In this document: positions 43,524 through 51,584 of the stretch, piece by piece
Position numbering within the stretch: position 1 is the stretch's first letter
Layout of the letters: every line of letters starts with the position of its first letter
From: RBG-16-57-11 sp964503145
GTDB taxonomy: Bacteria > Chloroflexota > Anaerolineae > Anaerolineales > UBA4823
Length of the DNA: 64,000 nucleotides
Reading direction: 5' to 3'
Assembly (NCBI GenBank): GCA_964503145.1
Contig: CAZCYV010000001.1
Span: 186,001-250,000 of the forward strand
The notes under the pieces: model-generated
The model's input: the letters and a program-made list of their open reading frames with translations, nothing else
The model's database searches: none
What the model was told of the DNA's origin: nothing
Translations under genes and position numbers: made by a program

Positions 43524-44318
43524 ATGTCGTCGAACCGCATCGATACATCCGAAATAAACCCTTTGTTCAATTCCACAGATGAGTTGCTGGCGCGCATCCG
43601 CGAACTCGAAGCACGCGTGCACGACGCAATCGAGGAGCGCGACGCTGCTTATCGAGAGATGAGCGAACTGGCGCGCTTCATCTCCCATGACCTGCGCGCC
43701 CCGCTGCGCGGCATCGATGGCTATAGCAGAGCACTCATGGAAGACTATGGCGCAAAACTCGATGCGGTTGGCATCGCCTATCTGCAATACATCAGCCAGG
43801 CCAGCCGCCAGGCGGCTGTTTTGATCGACAAACTGATCTATTTCATTCGGGTTCAAAGCGCGGAAATGAACTTGCAGACCGTCGATTTGAGCCGGCTGGC
43901 TGCCGATCTGGCGCAAAACCTGGAGAACCTGCAACCCGGACGAAATATCACTTGGGAAATAGCTCCCAATATGTTCCTCCAGGGGGATTTTGGCATGATT
44001 CAGGAATTGATGAGAAACCTGTTGGAAAACGCCTGGAAGTTCACGGCCAAACTTGCCTCGGCGCGCATCGAGATCGGACAACTCCAATCCAGCGATGGGG
44101 TAGCTTATTTCGTACGCGACGACGGCGCCGGTTTCGATACGAAATACCTGGGACGGCTTTTCCAGCCCTTTCAACGCCTGCACAGCAGCCACGAATTTGA
44201 AGGCGCCGGACTGGGTTTAGCCATCGCCAAACGTATCATCCAGCGCCATCATGGGCGCATCTGGGCGGAGGGAAAAGTCGATCACGGCGCAACATTCTAC
44301 TTCACCGTCAGTGAATAA
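43524..44318 (+). CDS. Sensor histidine kinase (HisKA + HATPase), soluble
   Basis: A 264-residue kinase without membrane segment. A short coiled-coil-like start (DELLARIRELEARVHDAIEE) leads into the H-box FISHDLRAPLRGIDGY, the N-box LMRNLLENAWKFT, the G1 box VRDDGAGFD and G2 box GAGLGLAIAKRI, so it can phosphorylate. The spacing and LFQPFQRLHSSHEFEG follow bacteriophytochrome-type kinases. No sensor domain is visible, so input may come from the small membrane protein encoded 12 bases upstream. No response regulator is adjacent. gcvT starts 24 bases downstream on the same strand. Confidence 0.85.
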   Translation: MSSNRIDTSEINPLFNSTDELLARIRELEARVHDAIEERDAAYREMSELARFISHDLRAPLRGIDGYSRALMEDYGAKLDAVGIAYLQYISQASRQAAVLIDKLIYFIRVQSAEMNLQTVDLSRLAADLAQNLENLQPGRNITWEIAPNMFLQGDFGMIQELMRNLLENAWKFTAKLASARIEIGQLQSSDGVAYFVRDDGAGFDTKYLGRLFQPFQRLHSSHEFEGAGLGLAIAKRIIQRHHGRIWAEGKVDHGATFYFTVSE

Positions 44319-44342
44319 ACCATCGAATAAAAGGAGCTTTCT

Positions 44343-45467
44343 ATGACCGAAAATTTGAAACGCACTCACCTTTATCAATGGCATGTTGACCATGGCGGTC
44401 GCATGGTGCCATTCGCTGGATGGGAAATGCCCGTCCAGTACCCCACTGGCCCGCTCCAGGAACACCATGCCACACGTCAGGTAGCTGGCTTGTTCGACAT
44501 CGATCATATGGGGCAGGTGGAAGTCCGCGGCCCCCAGGCTGAAGAATTCGTCAACCACATGGTCAGTTGGGACGTCACTCAAATGAAATTGCTCGACGCC
44601 CATTACGCCATTCTGTGTTACAAGGATGGCACCTGTGTGGATGATCTCTTCGTCTATAAGCTGCCCGACCCGGATTACGGGGTGTATTACTTCATCGCCA
44701 TCAATGCTTCCAACCGCGACAAGGATGTCGCCTGGTTCAAAGCCCACGCCCGCGGCTACGAGGTCACCGTCAAGGACATCTCCGACGAAACTTACATGCT
44801 GGCTTTCCAGGGACCGAAAGCGCCTGAGATGCTCAACCGGTTGGCCGACGCCGACCTTTTGAAGGTGCCGCGTTTCACCGCTGTTCAAACCAACCTGCTT
44901 GGCGACGTCCCGGCCCTGTTGGGGCGCACCGGTTATACCGGCGAGGACGGCTTCGAGTTGTTCGTCCCCGCGGAGCAAGCGCTCAAAGTTTGGGAGGGCA
45001 TTCTACGAGAGACCGAGGCGGAGGGGGTGAAGCCCGTTGGACTGGCTGCGCGCGACAGCCTGCGCTTCGAAGCGTGCATGCCTCTGTACGGACATGAGAT
45101 CAACGCCGAACTGACCCCGGTCGAGGCCCGCCTGGGTTTTGCCCTCAGCCTGGATAAGCCTTTCATCGGGCGCGACGCCCTGCTCAAACAGAAGCTGGAA
45201 GGGCCAAAACAAGTTCTGGTGGGTTTCGAAATGGTCGAGCGCGGCGTAGCCCGCGAGCACTACCCGGTGCACAAAGACGGGCAGGAAGTGGGACACGTGA
45301 CCAGCGGCATGTTCGCCCCCACCCTGGATCGCTATCTGGGCATGGCTTTCGTCCCGGCGGAACTGGCCGCCATCGGTAACGAAATCGACATCCTGATCCG
45401 CAACAAACCCGTCAAAGCCAAAATCGTCAAGCGCCCGTTTTACGTTCCCGCATACCGACGCCAGTGA
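44343..45467 (+). CDS. gcvT: Aminomethyltransferase (glycine cleavage T protein)
   Basis: A 374-residue T protein that transfers the aminomethyl group from lipoyl-GcvH to tetrahydrofolate, releasing ammonia. It opens with the folate-binding region (HGGRMVPFAGWEMPVQYP), has the catalytic Asp region (ATRQVAGLFDIDHMGQVEV), then FQGPKAPEMLNRL and TGYTGEDGFELFVPAEQ, and ends with the GcvT C-terminal barrel (VGHVTSGMFAPTLDRYLGMA). A strong AAAAGGAG precedes the ATG. It stands apart from the gcvH-gcvPA locus near 62830, which has a glycine riboswitch, and no riboswitch is visible here; expression may follow the upstream kinase gene. Confidence 0.95.
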   Translation: MTENLKRTHLYQWHVDHGGRMVPFAGWEMPVQYPTGPLQEHHATRQVAGLFDIDHMGQVEVRGPQAEEFVNHMVSWDVTQMKLLDAHYAILCYKDGTCVDDLFVYKLPDPDYGVYYFIAINASNRDKDVAWFKAHARGYEVTVKDISDETYMLAFQGPKAPEMLNRLADADLLKVPRFTAVQTNLLGDVPALLGRTGYTGEDGFELFVPAEQALKVWEGILRETEAEGVKPVGLAARDSLRFEACMPLYGHEINAELTPVEARLGFALSLDKPFIGRDALLKQKLEGPKQVLVGFEMVERGVAREHYPVHKDGQEVGHVTSGMFAPTLDRYLGMAFVPAELAAIGNEIDILIRNKPVKAKIVKRPFYVPAYRRQ

Positions 45468-45484
45468 GCGACGGGCGTTCGTTT

Positions 45485-45514
45485 ACGCTGCAACGCTAGC
45501 CTTCGCTGCAGCGT
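45485..45514 (+). terminator. Hairpin after gcvT
   Basis: ACGCTGCA pairs with TGCAGCGT across 14 bases, 18 bases after the gcvT stop. No T-run follows directly, so it is a weak terminator at best; the stronger hairpin at 45532-45576 is just downstream. Confidence 0.4.
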
Positions 45515-45527
45515 ATGCACAGCTCTC

Positions 45528-45576
45528 AAAAAACAAGCCATTTGCGGCCAGCATGGCAGGCCGCAAATGGCTTGTT
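45528..45576 (-). terminator. Long-stem terminator between convergent gcvT and oxidoreductase genes
   Basis: AACAAGCCATTTGCGGCC pairs perfectly with GGCCGCAAATGGCTTGTT (18 bp, 9-base loop). In the minus direction it is followed by six T (plus A28-A33 of 45528-45533), so it ends the oxidoreductase transcript. In the plus direction the tail is TTAGCTTGTATTTTA, weaker, so it may stop both. Confidence 0.75.
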
Positions 45577-45650
45577 AGCTTGTATTTTAGTTTCGCCAAC
45601 GCCCGAATGCTCGCGCCACAATCCAGCGCCAGAAACCGGTCGCTAAAAGA

Positions 45651-46754
45651 TCAGTGCGCCAAATCCCGCAGGCGAATTTCGCGCCCTTCTCTGGCAGAAT
45701 ACACTGCCGCCAGGGTAAACTGGAGCACGGCTTTGCCGGTCTGGCCATCCAGAACCGGCTCGCCCTCCCCCTTGAGAACGTCGAACAGATGTCGAGTGCA
45801 GTCGATGAAACTATCGTGCCATTCGTAGCGCTCGACGGGAATCGGGCGGGTTATACCATCACGGAACAAGACCAATGGGGGCAAATCGATTGTTCGGGCG
45901 GTACAGCGATTAATCATCAGAATGCCTTTCTCGCCAATCACTTCGACACGATCGTCGTCGGCGTAGTAGATCGAATCCATCACCATTTCGGGGGTATGGA
46001 CAAAATCTAGCACGCCATAGCGACGCGGCGCCTCGAACTGGAACATGATCGTCGCTGGCGCATCCACTGCAGCCAGCCGCTGCGGCACGCCGCCCACCGG
46101 GCTGTGATCGATCCAGGCATACACCCGTTCGACCGGCCCCATGAGATTGTAAGCCAATGAAAACAGGTGATAACCATGGTCGAACACCAGCACGCCCCCG
46201 CTGTCTTTCTCGGAGCGAAAACGCCACGCCCAGGCATCCAGCGGAACCTTCCATTGCGTCCGGCTTTTACCGGTGCCGACATGCAGGCGGATCATTTGCG
46301 GCTCTCCAATCTCTCCTGCCTGGAGCATCCGGCGCGCCTGCACAACCGGTGGGTAAAACACAAAATTCTCGTAAACGCGCAACACCACGCCAGCGTGTTC
46401 GGCAGCCAGGATCATCTGCTGCGCCTCCAGCAGGTTCATGGCCATGGGCTTTTGCACCGAAACATGCTTGCCCGCCTGGCAGGCAAGCACGGTCATCTCG
46501 GCATGCAGGGCGTGGGGAACCAGCAGTTCCACCAGATCAACTTCAGGGTCTTTCAGCACACTGGCATAATCCGTATAGACCTTGTCAACGCCCCACTCTT
46601 GAGCGGCCTGGCGGGCGCGCCGGAGCTTTGGATCGCAAACGGCGACGATGCGGGCATCTTCTCGCCCGCGGTAGCCCAATTGATGCAGCCCGGCAATGCG
46701 TCCGCAACCGACGATCGCGGCACGTATTTTCGACAATGGCTTGTACTTAACCAT
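45651..46754 (-). CDS. Gfo/Idh/MocA-family NAD(P)-dependent oxidoreductase
   Basis: A 367-residue oxidoreductase. The Rossmann motif is IRAAIVGCGRIAGLHQLGY near residue 12, followed by VVCDPKLRRA-type adenine-ribose binding and the family motif KHVSVQKPMAMN, where the Lys of the EKP motif is conserved. The C-terminal alpha/beta domain has the catalytic-type FDHGYHLFSLAY region (Asp-x2-x-His). Substrate is probably a sugar or inositol-like compound, but not assignable. The ATG at 46752-46754 begins the Rossmann strand directly; the open frame goes 21 codons further upstream. It follows the pseudo-receiver gene by 49 bases. Confidence 0.85.
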   Translation of the reverse strand: MVKYKPLSKIRAAIVGCGRIAGLHQLGYRGREDARIVAVCDPKLRRARQAAQEWGVDKVYTDYASVLKDPEVDLVELLVPHALHAEMTVLACQAGKHVSVQKPMAMNLLEAQQMILAAEHAGVVLRVYENFVFYPPVVQARRMLQAGEIGEPQMIRLHVGTGKSRTQWKVPLDAWAWRFRSEKDSGGVLVFDHGYHLFSLAYNLMGPVERVYAWIDHSPVGGVPQRLAAVDAPATIMFQFEAPRRYGVLDFVHTPEMVMDSIYYADDDRVEVIGEKGILMINRCTARTIDLPPLVLFRDGITRPIPVERYEWHDSFIDCTRHLFDVLKGEGEPVLDGQTGKAVLQFTLAAVYSAREGREIRLRDLAH

Positions 46755-46803
46755 CATGCAGTCTATTACCCAGCGCCAGTTTTTACTAAACGAGCTTGCC
46801 TGC

Positions 46804-47208
46804 TCAGATCGTTGCAAACAAAGGACGCGGCGGTCTTATTTGAGGAGGGGCCTGACCAATCCGAATGAACTGTTGCACGACATGGAGCAGCTCACCCGCA
46901 GGGATATGATGCGCCAGGGCGCAATCGGCGCCCAACGCATACGCCAGGTCGATCTGACGGATGTCCTCCACCAGCGCCAGCTTATACGCTGCAGGCCATT
47001 CCTGCACCGCCCGCTTTAGCGCTTCGACGCCCAGGGGTCGAGTGCCGCCCAGATCGATCAGCACGAGATGCGGCGGCTGCACCAAAGTCATTGCGCCGGT
47101 CTCAGATAGGAATAAATCGACGTGATGCAGCGTCTTCAACAATGCGAACAGGCTGTGGCAACTATGTCCGGCTGGCGCAACGATCAGAATGCGAGTAGAG
47201 CGCTCCAT
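46804..47208 (-). CDS. Degenerate receiver-domain protein
   Basis: A 134-residue protein with the receiver fold (beta1 ILIVAP, beta3 HLVLIDLGG, beta4 YKLALVED, beta5 CALAHH). The phosphorylation-site Asp is present at D52, but the acidic pair after beta1 is replaced by Ala-Pro-Ala-Gly, and the Thr/Ser and Lys of beta4 and beta5 are Val and His. So it most likely does not bind magnesium or accept phosphate, and may act as a protein-protein module. No output domain. It lies 22 bases after the TlpA-like gene and 49 before the oxidoreductase gene. It may be a pseudo-receiver of an unrelated sensor. Confidence 0.65.
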   Translation of the reverse strand: MERSTRILIVAPAGHSCHSLFALLKTLHHVDLFLSETGAMTLVQPPHLVLIDLGGTRPLGVEALKRAVQEWPAAYKLALVEDIRQIDLAYALGADCALAHHIPAGELLHVVQQFIRIGQAPPQIRPPRPLFATI

Positions 47209-47230
47209 TCAGAAACGCACCTTAATATTT

Positions 47231-48064
47231 TTACAGGCTTCCGGCAAGCAGACTTTCGACCTTCGTGCGCAGGTCAGCTTCGCTCGAGTCGCCAAGCCGG
47301 ATGTAACGAATCACACCGCTGGCATCCACAAAGACGGTCGTGGGGAAGAACAACGCACCATAGGTGCTGGCAAATTGACTGCCTTGATCCAGCAGCACCG
47401 GCAAGCTCATCCCCTTATCACGCAACATCGCCTGGACATCTTGAAGGTTGTCCTGATCGATGGCGTTTACGGTGACAACCACCAATCCCTGGGACTCGAA
47501 TTCCTGCGCAAGTCGCTGCAGGATCGGCAATTCCTGCTGACAGGGGATGCACCAGGTGGCCCAGTAGCTGATCACCACCGGACGGCCGACCAGGTCCGAC
47601 AAGCGCACAGTTTCACCACTCAAAGTTTGAAGCGTAAAATCAGGGGCGCGAAAACCGACCTTTGGTTGAGCCGGAATGGACAGATCGACGGCAGGCGCCA
47701 ATTTCGGCGCAGCTTCAACCGGAGCAGCCGGAACTTCTTGCGCCAGCTCCACGGGAGCCGATTGGGCTTCCTCAGGGCTAGCAGAAGGCGCTGCGGCCTC
47801 TTCGACTGTAACGGGCGCGCCGGTTTGTGAATCCCCTGTGTACGGTTCTCTGGCCTGCGCATCGGATTGAGCCTGCTTGGCAGGCTCCTGTCCGGGCAGG
47901 GATTGTTTGGCCTGCAATTGGGGGTTCAGATTGGCAGATTCAGCTTGCGGAAGACTTCCCCCAGAACATGCAGAGATTAGAAACGATAAAACGAAGAAAA
48001 CGATAAGCGATTTGACAATGGTGCTGACAGGGTTGTGATTTGGCATCCAGTCCATTCCATCCAT
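47231..48064 (-). CDS. TlpA-like thioredoxin lipoprotein
   Basis: A 277-residue secreted protein. A hydrophobic signal segment ends in LISAC, a lipobox, so it is anchored outside the membrane. After a long Pro/Ala/Glu-rich linker comes a TlpA/ResA-type thioredoxin domain (FRAPDFTLQTLSGETVRLSD) with the redox motif WCIPC (YWATWCIPCQQELPIL) and TVFVDASGVIRYIRLGD at the end. It reduces or oxidises disulfides of outer proteins, for example in cytochrome maturation; the substrate is unknown. Several in-frame ATG at 48064, 48055 and 48046 are possible; no clear Shine-Dalgarno decides. Confidence 0.82.
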   Translation of the reverse strand: MDGMDWMPNHNPVSTIVKSLIVFFVLSFLISACSGGSLPQAESANLNPQLQAKQSLPGQEPAKQAQSDAQAREPYTGDSQTGAPVTVEEAAAPSASPEEAQSAPVELAQEVPAAPVEAAPKLAPAVDLSIPAQPKVGFRAPDFTLQTLSGETVRLSDLVGRPVVISYWATWCIPCQQELPILQRLAQEFESQGLVVVTVNAIDQDNLQDVQAMLRDKGMSLPVLLDQGSQFASTYGALFFPTTVFVDASGVIRYIRLGDSSEADLRTKVESLLAGSL

Positions 48065-48144
48065 TCAGAAGATATTTTTCATTCTAAGGCAAGAAACATT
48101 ATATCGGCCTGTGGCAGAAGCGCAAGCGTCAAATGACGTAAAAT

Positions 48145-48813
48145 TCAGGCCGCCCGCCGCAAGGCAGCGATGTTCTCGGCGATGCTTGCCTGGCGGTTGA
48201 AAATTGCCGTGCCGGCCACCAGGACCGTTGCGCCCGCCCTGACAATCTCGCCGGCGGTCTGTGTGTTGACCCCACCATCCACTTCCAGCTCGACATGGCT
48301 CAGGCCGCGCTCGTCGAGCATACGCCGCAGGCGGGCAATGCGCCCTGTGCTGCCTGGAATGTACTCCTGTCCTCCAAAGCCAGGATTGACCGACATGATC
48401 AACACCAGATCGACATCGAGCAGGATCTCTTCCAGCATTACCAGCGGCGTAGAAGGATTGAGCGTCACCCCGGCGCGCAGGCCCAGGCTTTTGATCTGCT
48501 GGATGGTGCGGTGCAGGTGCGGACAGGTTTCCACATGCACGGTCAGGTTATCGACTCCTGCCTGAGCAAAATCCGGGATCAGCCGTTCGGGCTTTTCCAC
48601 CATCAGATGCGCATCTAAAACGACCCCGGCCGCTGCGGTAAGTGGTTTTATTGCCGCAGCTACCAACGGGCCAAACGTCATATTGGGCACAAAATGCCCG
48701 TCCATCACATCCAAGTGGACGTACTCTGCTCCGGCAGCAATGGCCTGGCTCACTTGCTCGCCCAAACGGGTCAGGTCGCAGGCAATAATCGAAGGCGCGA
48801 TCTTAAAGCTCAT
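48145..48813 (-). CDS. rpe: Ribulose-phosphate 3-epimerase
   Basis: A 222-residue TIM-barrel enzyme that interconverts ribulose 5-phosphate and xylulose 5-phosphate. The family signature is complete: KIAPSIIACDLTRLGEQ, VHLDVMDGHFVPNMTFG (metal ligands His and Asp), DAHLMVEKPERLI, MSVNPGFGGQEYI and VDGGVNTQTAGEIV. The start ATG (48811-48813) overlaps the rpiA stop as ATGA, which rules out the longer frame upstream. Together with rpiA it joins ribose and xylulose phosphate pools of the non-oxidative pentose phosphate pathway. Confidence 0.95.
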   Translation of the reverse strand: MSFKIAPSIIACDLTRLGEQVSQAIAAGAEYVHLDVMDGHFVPNMTFGPLVAAAIKPLTAAAGVVLDAHLMVEKPERLIPDFAQAGVDNLTVHVETCPHLHRTIQQIKSLGLRAGVTLNPSTPLVMLEEILLDVDLVLIMSVNPGFGGQEYIPGSTGRIARLRRMLDERGLSHVELEVDGGVNTQTAGEIVRAGATVLVAGTAIFNRQASIAENIAALRRAA

Positions 48814-49496
48814 GCTCCCCGCTCCAGAATGTGCACGCCGTCCCTCCCCGCGACGATGACTTGATCCGCCATTCCCAGGAACAGACCATGTTCCAGAATG
48901 CCAGGGCGCTCCGCCAGCCGGCGCGCTGTCTCGATTGGGTCGGGAATGCCGCCATCGAACCAGCACAGCGCCATCCAGTTGCCATTGTCCGTTTGAACCA
49001 TCGAACCATCCGCATGGCGATAAAACTCGGCCCGGCTACCCAGCCGATCCAACCAGCGCAGGTGCGCCTCGGCCTCGAACGGCAGGATCTCCACCGGCAC
49101 TGGACATTTCAAGCCCAGCCTGGGAGATAACTTGCTTTCATCCACCACGATGATCAATCGCCGGGCGTGGATCTCGACGATTTTCTCGCGCAGCAGGGCA
49201 CATCCCAGACCTTTGATCAGGTTCAACGATGGATCGACTTCATCAGCGCCATCTACCGCCAGATCCAGCTCAGATACTTGAGCCAGAGAGATCAGGGGAA
49301 TGCCCCAATGGCGTGCGCGAGCTGCGCTGGCTTCCGAGGTTGGCACGCCGCGAATGTCTCTCAACTCGCCAGCCTGAAGCTTCTGCCCCAATAAGTCGAT
49401 AAATTGGGTCGCCGTGCGGCCGGTACCCAGGCCCAGGGTCATCCCGCTACGTACTTCTTCAAGCGCCCGAAGCGCCGATTGCTGGCGCAAATCCAT
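48810..49496 (-). CDS. rpiA: Ribose-5-phosphate isomerase A
   Basis: A 228-residue RpiA that interconverts ribose 5-phosphate and ribulose 5-phosphate. Motifs are GLGTGRTATQFI (phosphate binding), ELDLAVDGADEVDPSLNLIKG (catalytic Asp/Lys region) and RLIIVVDESKLSPRLG. The TTG at 49526 is not needed; ATG 49494-49496 follows CAGGAG at six bases. It overlaps rpe by four bases. Its distance to the upstream BCCP gene is about 50 bases, so the pair may share the acyl-CoA carboxylase transcript. Confidence 0.94.
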   Translation of the reverse strand: MDLRQQSALRALEEVRSGMTLGLGTGRTATQFIDLLGQKLQAGELRDIRGVPTSEASAARARHWGIPLISLAQVSELDLAVDGADEVDPSLNLIKGLGCALLREKIVEIHARRLIIVVDESKLSPRLGLKCPVPVEILPFEAEAHLRWLDRLGSRAEFYRHADGSMVQTDNGNWMALCWFDGGIPDPIETARRLAERPGILEHGLFLGMADQVIVAGRDGVHILERGA

Positions 49497-49545
49497 TTTC
49501 GCTCCTGAGATGTATTGATTTGCCAATTGTAATACACAATTTGGC

Positions 49546-50043
49546 TTATTCGATCTCTGCCAGGACTTCGTTCAAAGACACCCGCTGCCCAGGTAGGACA
49601 TTCAACTCTTTGACGCGCCCGGCGCGTGAGGCGCGGATTTCGTTCTCCATTTTCATGGCTTCCAGCACCAGCAGCGGTTGACCCTGATCCACCTCATCCC
49701 CTACCGCCACACATACCTGGGTGACCTGACCGGGGATAGGCGCTTTGACGCGTCCATCACCAATAGCTGGGCGCGGCAGGCTGGCATCCATATCCTGGAT
49801 CTCCAGCGAATGAATGCCCCAGGCTGAGCGAATCCATGCCAGATCCGCATCGATCATCACTTCATACGGTCGATTGGCTACGATGAACCATTCCATCTCT
49901 CTCAACGGGATATTTACATCAGGCGCAATCACTGAAAAATCCTGGCCATCCACCTTTACAATCATCTGCTGAGAGCCATTGGCAAGCTCATCCACTTCGA
50001 CTTCATAAGTGTATCCATCAACAGTCACAGATAGTTTGCTCAT
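49546..50043 (-). CDS. Biotin carboxyl carrier protein of acyl-CoA carboxylase
   Basis: A 165-residue protein with a C-terminal biotinyl domain: GRVKAPIPGQVTQVCVAVGD and the biotin site EAMKM with Lys131. The N-terminal 95 residues form a beta-rich domain (TVDGYTYEVEVDELANGSQQ) known in stand-alone carrier subunits of this kind. Carries CO2 from biotin carboxylase to the carboxyltransferase. The gene lies 13 bases after the biotin carboxylase gene. Gene symbol (accB or pccX) is left open as substrate is not known. Confidence 0.88.
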   Translation of the reverse strand: MSKLSVTVDGYTYEVEVDELANGSQQMIVKVDGQDFSVIAPDVNIPLREMEWFIVANRPYEVMIDADLAWIRSAWGIHSLEIQDMDASLPRPAIGDGRVKAPIPGQVTQVCVAVGDEVDQGQPLLVLEAMKMENEIRASRAGRVKELNVLPGQRVSLNEVLAEIE

Positions 50044-50056
50044 CTCGTCCGATCCT

Positions 50057-51541
50057 TTACTGCGGCAGGCGACGACTCTCGCGATGCCAACCGCTCAGAA
50101 GCCGGTCGGGCACAAGCGGGCGGAAAACCCGTCTCTGCCGCAGATATGCCACCGCAGCAATGGCTGCCAGGTGTTGATAATCTTGCTCGTCTAATGCCAG
50201 CTCCTCACCCGCCGATCCGGGAAGCAACTCTGTCGTATAGCAACCTTGCACAAAGTCGGGCTGGCTCAGGATGCGCCAAATGAGCGGCAGGTTGGTTGGC
50301 GTACCGGTGAGCTGAAATTCGCGCAATGCCTGGCGCATGCGCATCAGGCATTGCGGACGATCTTCGCCCCAAGTGATCAACTTCGCCACCAGCGGATCGT
50401 ATTCAGCAGGGATATAGCAGCCGCTGTACACGTATGTATCGACGCGCACCCCGGGACCGCCAGGCAATCGCACCATCTGTAAGTAGCCTGGAGTAGGCAA
50501 ATATTGGCGCCAGGGGTCTTCGGCGCTGATACGGCTCTGCATCGCCCAACCATGCAAATGCACCGCCGACTGATCGTACCTCAACGGTTCGCTCGCTGCA
50601 ATGCGAATCTGCTCCCGCACCAGGTCGATTCCGCTGACCATCTCACTCAAAGGGTGTTCGATCTGAATGCGCGGCTTGATTTCGGTAAAATAAAATTGCC
50701 CCGCCTGATCTACCACAAACTCGACTGTGCCCACATTTTGAAGCTCAAACAGTCGCGCCAGCTCCAGCGCCGCCCGCCACAATTCCTGGCGTCGTACAGG
50801 GTCCAGGCAAGGCGCTGGCGTCTCCTCGATCAGCTTCTGGTTACCGTACCGCAGCGAACCCTCTCGTTCACCCAGATGAATCAAGCGACCTTCCTGATCC
50901 CCCACCACCTGAACGCTGATCTGATGCGCCGGCAAAACAACTTTCTCCAGATAAACCCGCCGGTCGCCGTAAACCGCCTGCGCTTCGGTTTGGGCAGCAT
51001 GTACAGCTTTCTCCAGGCGATCCGCCGACCACACCAGACGCTCGCCGCGGCCGCGCCCACCCCGACACGATTTGACCACCAGGGGATATCCCAGCCGGTC
51101 CGCTTCCGCGCGCATGGTCTCCAGATTGCTATCATCGTACGCTATGGCGGAATGGTTGGGGGTAGAGAAGCCCGCCGCTTCGGCGCGCTGCAAGGCTTGA
51201 ATCTTCTGCCGCGCCGAAGCCACCACCTGCGTTGGCGGGCCAATGAATTGCACCCCTGCCGCGCTGCACTGGCGAATGAAATCCTCGCGCTCCGCCAAAA
51301 AGCCATACCCCGGATGGATGGCATCAGCCCCATGCTCTAAGGCAATCTGCAAGATCTCCTGTTGATCGAGAAAGCCAGCGGAGCCCTTTAACTCAGCACA
51401 CTCGTCCGCCAGGCGAACATGTAATGAGCCGCGGTCATCGGCCTGATACAACGCCAGCGTAGCAATGCCCATTGCGCGGCAAGCGCGCAAGATGCGCACT
51501 GCAATCTCACCACGATTGGCGATCAACACTTTTCGAAACAT
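50057..51541 (-). CDS. Biotin carboxylase subunit with atypical active-site residues
   Basis: A 494-residue ATP-grasp enzyme (biotin carboxylase type, MFRKVLIANRGEIAVRILRA at the start). Its residues at two conserved places are unusual. The segment that normally reads RDCSxQRRHQK is here REGSLRYGNQK (His236 of Escherichia coli AccC replaced by Asn, Cys230 by Gly), and the metal-ligand triplet E-M-N-x-R is EIKPR, so Asn290 is Lys289. The bicarbonate-binding Lys, Arg, Gln and Glu residues (K236, R291, Q293, E295) are kept. GGAGAG lies before the ATG. Part of a three-gene acyl-CoA carboxylase operon with carboxyltransferase upstream and carrier downstream. Confidence 0.85.
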   Translation of the reverse strand: MFRKVLIANRGEIAVRILRACRAMGIATLALYQADDRGSLHVRLADECAELKGSAGFLDQQEILQIALEHGADAIHPGYGFLAEREDFIRQCSAAGVQFIGPPTQVVASARQKIQALQRAEAAGFSTPNHSAIAYDDSNLETMRAEADRLGYPLVVKSCRGGRGRGERLVWSADRLEKAVHAAQTEAQAVYGDRRVYLEKVVLPAHQISVQVVGDQEGRLIHLGEREGSLRYGNQKLIEETPAPCLDPVRRQELWRAALELARLFELQNVGTVEFVVDQAGQFYFTEIKPRIQIEHPLSEMVSGIDLVREQIRIAASEPLRYDQSAVHLHGWAMQSRISAEDPWRQYLPTPGYLQMVRLPGGPGVRVDTYVYSGCYIPAEYDPLVAKLITWGEDRPQCLMRMRQALREFQLTGTPTNLPLIWRILSQPDFVQGCYTTELLPGSAGEELALDEQDYQHLAAIAAVAYLRQRRVFRPLVPDRLLSGWHRESRRLPQ

Positions 51542-51584
51542 CGTCTCTCCATCACAGCAATTGAAAAAACCAGCGACTGAAGGG

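Noticed and set aside
48814..48966. Longer Rpe frame
   Set aside because: The extra residues overlap rpiA and lie before the conserved start SFKIAPSIIA.
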